The translations under genes and the position numbers were made by a program. Shown in pieces: positions 13,536-21,264 of a DNA stretch of 37,558 nucleotides; the first letter of the stretch is position 1, and each line of letters starts with the position of its first letter. Under the pieces are notes generated by a model. The model made no database searches. It saw only the letters and a program-made list of their open reading frames with translations, and was not told the origin of the DNA. Source of the DNA: 2-12-FULL-41-16 sp964390625 (lineage in GTDB: Bacteria > Patescibacteriota > Patescibacteriia > Magasanikbacterales > UBA922); contig CAYMID010000006.1 of the NCBI GenBank assembly GCA_964390625.1, forward strand, positions 1-37,558, in the 5' to 3' direction.

Positions 13536-15560
13536 ATGTCTGAACAATTCAGTCACAATCGTCAATCGCGCCCACCGCAACGTCGTTTTGTACGTCGTCG
13601 GGTAGGCACAACCACGTTAGAAGCAGGGCCAGTTGTTGCTAGTCAAACTGCTCGGTCCGTAGCTCGTCCAGCTCGTCAGTATCCAACATCAACGCGTTCA
13701 ACCCCAAACGCCACACGGAATTTTCAACGTAATTCTGGTGCCAAAGGACGTTTTGGTACTCGGACTACTGCAGCCTCGCCACAACGGCCAGGTGGTTATA
13801 GTCCAGCGCCACGCGCCCCACGCGCCAATGGCCCGCGTTCAGCCGCTGGCTACCCAGTTCACACCGAGGCCGAAATCACGGTGCCAGGTGGCAATCCAAA
13901 CGCGCTTCGCATTATTCCGGTTGGTGGGTGCGAAGAAGTCGGTCGCAACATGACCATTTTTGAGTATGGTCAGGACATTGTCATTCTCGACATGGGTTTG
14001 CAATTCCCCGAGGATGACATGCCGGGTATTGATTATATTATTCCAAACATCAAGTATTTGCAGGGCAAGGAGCACCGTGTGCGTGGTGTCGTGTTTAGTC
14101 ACGGCCACCTTGATCACATTGGAGCAGCCCCAATTTTATTGGAAAAATTAAATTACCCACCAGTCATTGCCATGCCTTTGACCTTGGCCATGATTAAACG
14201 TCGCCAAGAAGATTTTAACAAAGGCTCGGTAGGCAAAATCAAAACCATCGAAGTTACTGATGTGAACAAGCGCATTCAACTTGGTGAAATCACCGTGCGT
14301 TTTTTCCAGGTAGAGCACTCGATCATGGATTCGGTGGGAACAATTATCGAAACCCCAGCGGGCTCGGCGATTCACCCGGGCGACTGGACTATGGAGCGCG
14401 ACACGAGCGGTAATACGCATGTGCGTTACGACCATTTGGCCAATGTGGCCCGTCCATCGGTTTTAATGCTCGAAAGTTTGGGTGCCCTTAACGATCGTCG
14501 CCACGGCACGTACGAAGAAATGTACGCTAATTTGCACCGCATTATCACCGAGGCGCCAGGCCGTGTGATTGTAACCACGTTCGGTTCTCAGGTGGAGCGT
14601 GTTAAGTGGATTTTGTACGCCGCTGGTGAATTGGGTAAAAAAGTCGCACTTGACGGCTACAGCATGAAGACCAATATCGAAATCGCCCAGCAGCTTGGTT
14701 ACATCAAGGTCAACCGTGGCGTCATGATTACAGTTGATGAAATCGACAATTATCCAGATGACAAAGTCGTTATCGTGTGTACTGGTGCGCAGGGTGAAGA
14801 TCGTGCCGCTTTATCCCGTATTTCGAGCGGTGAACACCGCGTGATTAAGTTACGCAAAAAAGACACAATCATTTTCTCGTCCTCGGTTATTCCAGGCAAC
14901 GAACGTTCGGTGCAGCGCTTAAAAGATAATATCTACCGTCAGTCTGATCATGTTATTCACGGTGATTTGATGGATGTACACGTTAGTGGTCACGCCACTC
15001 GTCGCGACATTGTGGATATTTTGCAGCAGATTCAACCAAACTACTTCATGCCAGTGTATGGCAACCATTTCTTCCTCAAGGAAGCTCGTAGTTTGGCGGT
15101 GTCGCAAGGTTTCCCCGAGGAGCACGCGGTGGTACCAGATAATGGCTCGGTCATTGAGCTTGACGCAAGTGGGATTCGCACACTGCCAGGTAAGATTCCA
15201 ACCGACTATGTGTTTGTGGATGGTTTGGGAATTAGCGACACCCAGCACGTCGTGCTTCGCGACCGTCAGGTTTTGGCCGAAGACGGTATGTTGGTCGTAA
15301 TCGCCACCGTTGATTCCAAGCGTGGGGTGCTCCTCCAGAATCCAGATATTATTTCGCGCGGGTTTGTATTCCTCAAGGATAACAAGGACCTAATCGAAGA
15401 TATCCGCCATAAGGTTAAGAAAATGGTGATTGAATCAAACCCAGCGACTTGGGCTGATAGTAACCAGATCCGCAACGACATCCGTGACAAAATTGGTCAA
15501 TTCGTGTTTACTAAGACCGAGAAGCGACCAATGATTTTGCCAGTAGTAATTGAAGTCTAA
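13536..15560 (+). CDS. rnj: ribonuclease J with long basic N-terminal extension
   Basis: This 674-residue protein has a metallo-beta-lactamase/beta-CASP core of the RNase J family, a 5'-3' exonuclease and endonuclease that matures rRNA and degrades mRNA. The zinc motif SHGHLDH is at 188-194, with VEHSI, an IHPGDW segment replacing the usual HTGDF, VHVSGHA and the loop MPVYGNHFFLKEA. The core starts near residue 122 (ALRIIPVGGCEEVGRN); the first 120 residues are rich in Arg, Pro, Ser, Thr and Gln and probably disordered, perhaps RNA- or partner-binding. RNase J proteins without such an extension are about 555 residues. pspC starts one base after the stop. There is no Shine-Dalgarno motif. Confidence 0.92.
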   Translation: MSEQFSHNRQSRPPQRRFVRRRVGTTTLEAGPVVASQTARSVARPARQYPTSTRSTPNATRNFQRNSGAKGRFGTRTTAASPQRPGGYSPAPRAPRANGPRSAAGYPVHTEAEITVPGGNPNALRIIPVGGCEEVGRNMTIFEYGQDIVILDMGLQFPEDDMPGIDYIIPNIKYLQGKEHRVRGVVFSHGHLDHIGAAPILLEKLNYPPVIAMPLTLAMIKRRQEDFNKGSVGKIKTIEVTDVNKRIQLGEITVRFFQVEHSIMDSVGTIIETPAGSAIHPGDWTMERDTSGNTHVRYDHLANVARPSVLMLESLGALNDRRHGTYEEMYANLHRIITEAPGRVIVTTFGSQVERVKWILYAAGELGKKVALDGYSMKTNIEIAQQLGYIKVNRGVMITVDEIDNYPDDKVVIVCTGAQGEDRAALSRISSGEHRVIKLRKKDTIIFSSSVIPGNERSVQRLKDNIYRQSDHVIHGDLMDVHVSGHATRRDIVDILQQIQPNYFMPVYGNHFFLKEARSLAVSQGFPEEHAVVPDNGSVIELDASGIRTLPGKIPTDYVFVDGLGISDTQHVVLRDRQVLAEDGMLVVIATVDSKRGVLLQNPDIISRGFVFLKDNKDLIEDIRHKVKKMVIESNPATWADSNQIRNDIRDKIGQFVFTKTEKRPMILPVVIEV

Positions 15561-15561
15561 T

Positions 15562-15756
15562 ATGAAAAAACTGTTTCGTTCCCGCACTGATCGCATGATT
15601 GCAGGAATTTGTGGTGGTTTAGCCGAGTACTGGCAAGTTGACCCATCACTCGTGCGTTTAGGCGTTTTGGCCCTCCTGTTTGTGAGTGGTGGTGGTGTGG
15701 TGATAGCCTACATTGCCGGCGCCATTATTATTCCTGAAAAACCATTAAATCAATAA
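15562..15756 (+). CDS. PspC-domain membrane protein
   Basis: This 64-residue protein is a bare PspC domain: KKLFRSRTDRMIAGICGGLAEYW, then a VDPSLVRL segment, one hydrophobic helix and IIIPEKP at the end. PspC proteins sit in the cytoplasmic membrane and in enterobacteria signal envelope stress, but single-domain forms in other phyla have no known role. ATG 15562 follows the RNase J stop by one base, implying translational coupling; a TTG at 15550 inside the RNase J gene is unlikely. trpS follows 9 bp later. Confidence 0.88.
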   Translation: MKKLFRSRTDRMIAGICGGLAEYWQVDPSLVRLGVLALLFVSGGGVVIAYIAGAIIIPEKPLNQ

Positions 15757-15765
15757 TTTATACGT

Positions 15766-16749
15766 ATGTCTCGTCCAGTAATTTTGTCTGGGATCCAACC
15801 AACGGGGAATTTCCACGTAGGTAATTATTTGGGTGCAGTCAAAAACTGGGTGGATTTGCAGGCCAAGGGTGAACACGAGATGTTTATTTTCATTCCTGAC
15901 CTACACTCCTTGACTGGAGATATGTCGGCCGATGAACGTCGCGCAATGATGACCAATGCGGCGGTTGAATTGTTGGCGTGTGGAATTGACCCGCAAAAAA
16001 CAACCTTATTTGTGCAGTCACACGTACCAGAACACGCGGAATTGGCCTGGATTTTTAATTGTGTTACGCCTGTGGCCGAGCTCGAACGCATGACGCAGTA
16101 TAAAGATAAATCCGAAAAACAGGCCAAAAACATTAATGCAGGCTTACTCACGTACCCAGCTCTAATGGCCGCCGATATTTTGCTATACCGTGCGACGGTG
16201 ATTCCGGTTGGTATGGATCAAATTCAGCATGTAGAATTAACCCGTGATACCGCCCGTTGGTTTAATAATCGGTTTGGTGAGTACTTTGCCGAGCCAAAAC
16301 ATTTGTTATCGCCAGTACCAAAGGTGATGAGCTTACTTGAACCAACCAAGAAAATGAGTAAAAGTCATGGCGCGGACACAGTGCTTTATTTGTCCGACGA
16401 GCCTGCCGAGTTATTGCGTAAATTAAAAAAGGCTGTGACTGCTACCGAGGGTGGAGCTGGCGCACCTGGCGTGCAGAATTTGCTTGATTTGTTGCAGCAT
16501 TTTGGTACATCTGAAATTTACGCTCAATTTGTAGACGCAGAAAAAGGTGGCAGTATTCGCTACGGTGATTTAAAGGCGGCGGTGGCCGAAGCGGTCGGAA
16601 ATTATTTTGCCGATTTCCGGGCTCGTCGTCAGGAATTGCTTGCTAACCCGGCGGAAATCGATCGTATTCTGGCTGATGGCGCCGAACGTGCCCGCGCTGT
16701 GGCCCAAAAGACCATGGCCGATGTGCGCACACTGGTTGGCATTCGTTAA
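15766..16749 (+). CDS. trpS: tryptophan-tRNA ligase
   Basis: This 327-residue class I aminoacyl-tRNA synthetase charges tRNA-Trp. The HIGH-type motif appears as PTGNFHVGNYLGA (near 12-24) and the KMSKS loop as KKMSKSHGA (near 198). Other TrpS landmarks are SHVPEHAELAWIFNC, YPALMAADILLY and the GMDQIQHVELTRD substrate-recognition segment. Length fits bacterial TrpS (about 330). It is the last gene of the rnj-pspC-trpS run and is followed by a strong terminator. Confidence 0.96.
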   Translation: MSRPVILSGIQPTGNFHVGNYLGAVKNWVDLQAKGEHEMFIFIPDLHSLTGDMSADERRAMMTNAAVELLACGIDPQKTTLFVQSHVPEHAELAWIFNCVTPVAELERMTQYKDKSEKQAKNINAGLLTYPALMAADILLYRATVIPVGMDQIQHVELTRDTARWFNNRFGEYFAEPKHLLSPVPKVMSLLEPTKKMSKSHGADTVLYLSDEPAELLRKLKKAVTATEGGAGAPGVQNLLDLLQHFGTSEIYAQFVDAEKGGSIRYGDLKAAVAEAVGNYFADFRARRQELLANPAEIDRILADGAERARAVAQKTMADVRTLVGIR

Positions 16750-16766
16750 TAAAGGTAGCCACATAC

Positions 16767-16791
16767 AAACCGTCCGTAAGGGCGGTTTTTT
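16767..16791 (+). terminator. intrinsic terminator after trpS
   Basis: AAACCGTCC-GTAA-GGGCGGTTT forms a 9-bp stem (one G-T pair) followed by a run of T. It separates trpS from the zinc operon. Confidence 0.88.
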
Positions 16792-16809
16792 GTTTAAAAA
16801 CTTTCCTTA

Positions 16810-16826
16810 ATGCAACTAAGTTGCAT
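16810..16826. promoter_or_regulatory. upstream operator of the zinc-uptake operon
   Basis: ATGCAACTAAGTTGCAT is a perfect 17-bp palindrome, 18 bp upstream of the -35 box. An identical copy lies 74 bp downstream. By position it is probably the binding site of the Fur/Zur-family regulator encoded next; that is inference. Confidence 0.75.
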
Positions 16827-16843
16827 TTATCCACAGGGGAGGA

Positions 16844-16872
16844 TTGACAGGTTTACGAAAGTGCGGTACAGT
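16844..16872 (+). promoter_or_regulatory. promoter of the zinc-uptake operon
   Basis: TTGACA and TACAGT are 17 bp apart and lie between the two palindromes. Predicted start is near 16879, five bases before the second palindrome. The leader to the regulator's ATG is about 70 bases. Confidence 0.8.
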
Positions 16873-16883
16873 TTGATTATCTA

Positions 16884-16900
16884 ATGCAACTAAGTTGCAT
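16884..16900. promoter_or_regulatory. downstream operator of the zinc-uptake operon
   Basis: This is a second exact copy of ATGCAACTAAGTTGCAT, just after the predicted transcription start. Centre-to-centre distance to the first copy is 74 bp, about seven helical turns, so both sites face the same side of the helix. A bound repressor here would block the polymerase. Confidence 0.78.
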
Positions 16901-16948
16901 CTGCTGAACAATGTCCTGAGACGCCGTTTGTTCGGCAGGCTTGCATAT

Positions 16949-17386
16949 ATGAAAACCGATCACATTTTAACTACACTTAGGGCGCGCGGAGAGCGACTCA
17001 CACCAGCCCGCCGCCTGATCATTGAGTTGTTTGCTCGGTATGAAGCACCTGTGTCGGCCGATGAGATTCGGTCATCTTTGGTAAAGAAAAAGGTTGCTGT
17101 TAACAAAACTACGGTGTACAGGGAGATTGGTTTTTTGTTGGCTGCTGGGCTTATTCGCCCTGTGTATTTGCCCGGTAAAAGTAAATATTACGAATTGGCA
17201 TTGCCAGACGAACACCATCATCACGTGGTGTGTCGTGATTGTGGTAGGGTGGAGGATATTGAAATTGGTGACGTAGAAAAATTATTGACCTTATTAGAAA
17301 AAAAATTAGCCAAAAAAGTGAAATTTGGTGATATCCACCACACCTTGGAATTTTTTGGTTGGTGTAATAAGTGTTATCGCGATTAA
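16949..17386 (+). CDS. Fur/Zur-family metal-responsive regulator
   Basis: This 145-residue protein has a winged-helix DNA-binding half (GERLTPARRLIIELF, NKTTVYREIGFL) and a C-terminal metal/dimer half with the run HHHH (89-92), structural-zinc cysteines C95/C98 and C139/C142, and H130/H131. In Fur-family repressors these bind zinc and the regulatory metal. Its operon (znuA, znuC, znuB) makes Zur, the zinc-uptake repressor, the best call. ATG 16949 is chosen; a longer frame from TTG 16895 starts inside the operator. Autoregulation is likely, because the two palindromes flank its promoter. znuA starts 11 bases after the stop. Confidence 0.85.
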   Translation: MKTDHILTTLRARGERLTPARRLIIELFARYEAPVSADEIRSSLVKKKVAVNKTTVYREIGFLLAAGLIRPVYLPGKSKYYELALPDEHHHHVVCRDCGRVEDIEIGDVEKLLTLLEKKLAKKVKFGDIHHTLEFFGWCNKCYRD

Positions 17387-17397
17387 TCAATAGTTAT

Positions 17398-18321
17398 ATG
17401 ACAAATCGAGTGTATATAACGGTAGGTGTATTGGCAATGTGCGTAGCGATTGGCCTTTTGCTGCACCGCCAAAAAAATCCAGCTGTAATCACTCAGTCAC
17501 AGTCGAATAGCACTAATGTAATTGTGGCCGCGACCTTTTATCCTTTAGCATATTTTGCCGAGCAAGTTGGTGGCGCACAAATTACGGTAGTTAACGCCAC
17601 ACCAGCTGGTGTCGAGCCACATGATTACGAGCCGAGTCCTCGTGAATTGGCTAAAGTGGGCGAGGCTGATATCTTGTTAATTAACGGTGCGGGCCTAGAC
17701 CCGTGGGCTGAAAAAGCCAGTGTGGATTGGCAGAAAAATGGGCAACATGTTTTAGTAATGAGTGAGATCGTGGAAACATTGCCAACGACTGGGAATCATG
17801 ATCCACATTTTTGGCTTGACCCAGTGCGAGCACGTCAAATGATTGGCATGATTCGGGATGCCTTAATTGAGGTTGATCCTACTCGCGCCGATGTGTATCG
17901 GCAAAATGCCATGGGGGCAATAGAGCGTATGTCGAAGCTTGATCAAGATTATAAAACTGGTTTAGCCAATTGTGAGCAGCGTGAAATTATGGCAGCGCAT
18001 GATGCCTACAATTATTTGGCCAATCGATACAATTTAGAGCTGTATGCAATTGCCGGATTAAGCCCTGAGGCAGAACCGTCGGCACGCCGTTTGGCTGAAT
18101 TGACTGATTTGGTAAAAACCAAAGGTATCTCGACGATTTTTTTTGAAACATTAACGTCACGACAGTTGGCCGATACATTGGCACGCGAGGCAGGGATAAA
18201 AACAGCTGTCCTAAATCCAATCGAGGGCCTAACGGCGGCCGAAGTTTCGGCAGGTAAGAATTATGATATACTTATGCGAGAAAATCTTGCGCAATTGCGT
18301 TTCGCTTTGGTATGCCAATAA
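17398..18321 (+). CDS. znuA: zinc ABC transporter substrate-binding protein (ZnuA-like)
   Basis: This 307-residue cluster A-I metal-binding protein has an N-terminal hydrophobic helix (about 5-22), probably a membrane anchor: a Cys occurs as LAMC but the residue before it is not the Gly/Ala/Ser of a lipobox. Metal ligands expected for the family are visible: His75 (GVEPHDYEPSP), His137 (HDPHFWLDP), His201 (AAHDAY) and Glu250 in place of the usual acidic ligand (FFETLTS). The His-rich loop of many ZnuA proteins is missing, leaving only GNHDPH. The operon context supports zinc, though manganese cannot be excluded. The last 10 bases overlap znuC. Confidence 0.87.
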   Translation: MTNRVYITVGVLAMCVAIGLLLHRQKNPAVITQSQSNSTNVIVAATFYPLAYFAEQVGGAQITVVNATPAGVEPHDYEPSPRELAKVGEADILLINGAGLDPWAEKASVDWQKNGQHVLVMSEIVETLPTTGNHDPHFWLDPVRARQMIGMIRDALIEVDPTRADVYRQNAMGAIERMSKLDQDYKTGLANCEQREIMAAHDAYNYLANRYNLELYAIAGLSPEAEPSARRLAELTDLVKTKGISTIFFETLTSRQLADTLAREAGIKTAVLNPIEGLTAAEVSAGKNYDILMRENLAQLRFALVCQ

Positions 18322-19076
18322 AAAAACATGATACAAAAACTTGCATCGAATTTAAACGCGTTAATTTTGCATATGGCACGTCACCAGTTTTGAGTGACGT
18401 GTCGTTTAGTATTCCTTCGGGTGATTACGTGGGGGTGATTGGTCCTAATGGTGGTGGCAAAACCACATTACTTAAATTATTGTTGGGAATCCTGCAGCCT
18501 GATGCGGGCACAATTCAATTGTTTGGGCACAGCGTGCGCGAGGCCAAATCGCATTATGAGATTGGGTATGTACCACAAAACGTGGTGCAGACCGATGTGG
18601 CTTTTCCAGCCACGGTGGCCGAGGTGGTGGCGAGTGGGCGTACACGTCGACGTGGTTTGTTGGGGACGATGAGTCGTGCTGACCGGGCCGCGGTTGCCCG
18701 CGCCATCGAGTTAACGGGGGTGCGTGAATTTCAAGGAGCGCGTTTAGGTGAACTTTCGGGCGGACAGCGGCAGCGGGCGTTTATTGCCCGCGCCTTGGCT
18801 GGTGAGCCGAAAATATTAATTCTGGACGAACCGACCGTTGGGGTTGATATTGCTTCGGTCTCGCAATTTAACCGAGTTTTGGATGATTTGAATGCAATTG
18901 GCCTAACGATTTTATTGGTTTCTCATGATGTTGATGCGGTGGCCGCACAAGTAAAACATGTGCTATGCATTAACAAAGAAGTAGTCTGCCATGTGGCCTC
19001 ACGTCAATTTGATAAAACCGGCACTTTGCATGATTTGTACGGCAGTGCGCACCAGACTGTAGCTCATAATCACTAG
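18312..19076 (+). CDS. znuC: zinc ABC transporter ATP-binding protein (ZnuC-like)
   Basis: This 254-residue ABC ATPase powers metal import. Walker A is GPNGGGKTT (about 44-52), the Q-loop is in YVPQ, the signature is LSGGQRQRAF, Walker B is ILILDEPT and the H-loop is in LLVSHD. The MPIKKHD start overlaps the end of znuA by 10 bases, which suggests coupled translation. The C-terminus ends in a His-containing tail (AHQTVAHNH), which may bind metal. It pairs with the membrane subunit encoded two genes downstream, separated by the YibE/F-like gene. Confidence 0.93.
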   Translation: MPIKKHDTKTCIEFKRVNFAYGTSPVLSDVSFSIPSGDYVGVIGPNGGGKTTLLKLLLGILQPDAGTIQLFGHSVREAKSHYEIGYVPQNVVQTDVAFPATVAEVVASGRTRRRGLLGTMSRADRAAVARAIELTGVREFQGARLGELSGGQRQRAFIARALAGEPKILILDEPTVGVDIASVSQFNRVLDDLNAIGLTILLVSHDVDAVAAQVKHVLCINKEVVCHVASRQFDKTGTLHDLYGSAHQTVAHNH

Positions 19077-19077
19077 T

Positions 19078-20136
19078 ATGGCTGAAATTATTCCAATTAG
19101 TGAAACACCGGTACTTAATCAAACCTTTGTTCGTGGGGAAATTTTGGATGTGCGTGCCATGGCCACGGGTACTGAGTTTGGCGAGGATATTGTTACTCAG
19201 CAATTGCGTGTGGCACTGACTTCGGGTAATGAAGTTGGCAAAGAAATGACCGTGGAGTATCAAGTGCGCGGGCAAGGCTCACTGGAACGCACGCTCCATG
19301 CCGGGCAACGAGTCATCGTGAGTCGGACCCAAGTTCCAGGGGGTGAGACTACCTATGCGATCACTGAGCCATTGCGGTTACCAGTGGTTGGCTGGGCTTT
19401 GGTTGGTTTTTTTATAATGACCATTATTTTTGCTGGACGCCGCGGGATTATGGCATTTGTGGGTTTGCTGGTCACGGCCGCCATTATTGGTTGGTATGTG
19501 GTACCACAAATAACTGCTGGCGGTAATCCATTTGTAATTAGTGTTGTGGCCACGGCGGCAATTGCGTGCACTTCATTATTTTTGGCACATGGTTTTAACC
19601 GGCGGACAACCGTTGCTTTTGTAAGTATTGTGATTACGATTTTTTTGGCAATTGGGTTGACCGAGTGGGTCGTGGCCGCGGCGCATTTAACTGGTTTGGG
19701 GAGCGAAGAGTCCTTTTATTTGCAATTTGCGCCTACGGCGACAATTAATCTACGGGGGTTGTTGTTAGGCGGAATAATTATTGGTGTTTTGGGTGTTTTG
19801 GATGATGTGGCCACTGCCCAAACTGCGGCGGTAGCCGAGTTAAAATCAGCCAACAAAACATTTGGGTGGCGCGAATTATATCGTCGAGGCAGTGTGGTTG
19901 GTCGTGAACATATTACCTCGTTAGTAAATACGTTGGTGTTGGCCTATGTAGGTGCCTCATTTCCACTTTTATTACTATTTTCTGCTTACAGTACACCGTG
20001 GTGGGTAACTTTAAATACTGAATTACTTACCGAAGAAGTGGTGCGTACCTTGGTGGGTAGTATAGCGCTCGTCGCCGCAGTTCCAATTACAACCATTTTG
20101 GCTGCTTGGATGTTTACTCGCTACCCCGAAGCTTAG
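19078..20136 (+). CDS. YibE/F-like multi-pass membrane protein in the zinc operon
   Basis: This 352-residue protein has an N-terminal soluble segment of about 100 residues rich in beta strands (QTFVRGEILDV..., HAGQRVIVSRTQ) and then seven or so hydrophobic helices. The conserved YibE/F hallmarks are GVLGVLDDVATAQTAAVAEL near residue 237 and GREHITSLVNTLVLAYVGASFPLLLLF. The biochemical role of YibE/F proteins is not established. It starts one base after the znuC stop and ends one base before znuB, so it is an integral member of the operon and presumably zinc-controlled. It may be an accessory transport or metal-handling component. Confidence 0.78.
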   Translation: MAEIIPISETPVLNQTFVRGEILDVRAMATGTEFGEDIVTQQLRVALTSGNEVGKEMTVEYQVRGQGSLERTLHAGQRVIVSRTQVPGGETTYAITEPLRLPVVGWALVGFFIMTIIFAGRRGIMAFVGLLVTAAIIGWYVVPQITAGGNPFVISVVATAAIACTSLFLAHGFNRRTTVAFVSIVITIFLAIGLTEWVVAAAHLTGLGSEESFYLQFAPTATINLRGLLLGGIIIGVLGVLDDVATAQTAAVAELKSANKTFGWRELYRRGSVVGREHITSLVNTLVLAYVGASFPLLLLFSAYSTPWWVTLNTELLTEEVVRTLVGSIALVAAVPITTILAAWMFTRYPEA

Positions 20137-20137
20137 T

Positions 20138-20941
20138 ATGTTTGAGATTTTCCAATACGATTTCATGGTTCGCGCCCTGATTGCAGGTGTGGCAGTGGCA
20201 GTAGTGGCGCCGCTGGTGGGTTTGTTTTTGGTCGTACGGCGTTATTCGTATTTGGCTGATACACTGGCCCACGTATCGTTGGTTGGTGTGGCCATGGCAA
20301 TACTTGGTGGATTTAGTCCAGTATTAGCCGCGACTGTAGCCGCAATTGTCGCTGGTGGCGGTATCGAGGCACTGCGCCGCAACCAGCGCGTATTTAGTGA
20401 ATCAGTCTTGGCAGTATTTTTGTCTGGTAGTTTGGCTTTGGCTGTGGTGCTTATGAGTATTGGTAAACGATTGCACCAAGACTTATTTTCGTATTTGTTT
20501 GGTAGCATCACGACGGTTACTACTAATGAAGTGTGGACCATTGTGCTAGTGGCGTCGATCGTGGCGCTGGCGGTTTTAGCAGTGTTCAAAGAATTATTTT
20601 TACTAACTCTGCACGAAGAGCTCGCTCAGGCCGAAGGACTACGTGTGCGAGTATACTCGGTTTTGCTCATGGTTTTGTCTGCTGTTACCATCGCTGTGGC
20701 CATGCGTGTGGTTGGCAGTTTGTTGGTGGGGGCACTGATGGTAATTCCCGTGCTTACCGCGGCTCAAATTGCCCGAAGTTTTTGGGGAACAGCCGTATGG
20801 TCGGTGTGCTTGTCTGTCGCGTCAGTCCTGCTTGGTTTAGTGGCTTCATTTTATTTTGATATTCCGAGCGGTGCATCCATTGTGGTTGCTGCTCTTTTAA
20901 TTTTGGTAGCCACGTTTGTGTGCATGCCTCATCGCCGTTAA
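20138..20941 (+). CDS. znuB: zinc ABC transporter permease (ZnuB-like)
   Basis: This 267-residue protein is an ABC-3 family permease with about eight hydrophobic helices. Family segments include FLVVRRYSYLADTLAHVSLVGVAMA, SIGKRLHQDLFSYLFG, the cytoplasmic loop EELAQAEGLRVRVYSVLLM that contacts the ATPase, and RVVGSLLVGALMVIPVLTA. With the ZnuA- and ZnuC-like proteins it would import zinc. It starts one base after the YibE/F-like stop and is followed one base after its own stop by a small membrane protein gene. Confidence 0.93.
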   Translation: MFEIFQYDFMVRALIAGVAVAVVAPLVGLFLVVRRYSYLADTLAHVSLVGVAMAILGGFSPVLAATVAAIVAGGGIEALRRNQRVFSESVLAVFLSGSLALAVVLMSIGKRLHQDLFSYLFGSITTVTTNEVWTIVLVASIVALAVLAVFKELFLLTLHEELAQAEGLRVRVYSVLLMVLSAVTIAVAMRVVGSLLVGALMVIPVLTAAQIARSFWGTAVWSVCLSVASVLLGLVASFYFDIPSGASIVVAALLILVATFVCMPHRR

Positions 20942-20942
20942 T

Positions 20943-21212
20943 ATGTCTAAGAAAAAACTTGAAAAAATTCGTCAATCATCAGCAAAATTGTCGCACGAGG
21001 TTCGCGAAAAAGCGGTTGGTTACATTGTATCGGCCCTTGGTTTAGTGGCTGGTTTGGCTTGGAATGATGCGGTTAAAGCAATGATCGAAACAATTTTTCC
21101 ACTGCAGGAAAATTCACTGTGGGCGCGCTTTGGGTATGCAATTTTTATAACTGTTTTAATTGTGTTTATATCGGTTAATTTGGTTAAGATTATAAATCGT
21201 ACTCAGGATTAG
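20943..21212 (+). CDS. DUF5654-like small membrane protein
   Basis: This 89-residue protein has a basic coiled N-terminus (MSKKKLEKIRQSSAKLSHEVREK), a first helix VGYIVSALGLVAGLAWNDAVKAMIE, a polar loop and a second helix ending NLVKIINRTQD. The GLAWNDA motif and the layout match the DUF5654 family, found mostly in archaea and Patescibacteria, with no known function. It starts one base after the znuB stop, so it is the last gene of the zinc operon. The name is from memory of the family motif and is moderately sure; the two-helix topology is clear. Confidence 0.65.
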   Translation: MSKKKLEKIRQSSAKLSHEVREKAVGYIVSALGLVAGLAWNDAVKAMIETIFPLQENSLWARFGYAIFITVLIVFISVNLVKIINRTQD

Positions 21213-21225
21213 GTCGGTAGTGGTA

Positions 21226-21255
21226 TTGCCCAGCCCCTAGGCCCTGGTGTACACT
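21226..21255 (+). promoter_or_regulatory. promoter of the SIS-isomerase operon
   Basis: TTGCCC and TACACT are 18 bp apart, and a TG lies upstream of the -10. The -10 ends 9 bases before ATG 21265, so the transcript would be leaderless or carry a leader of a few bases. Confidence 0.6.
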
Positions 21256-21264
21256 AAGGGGACT

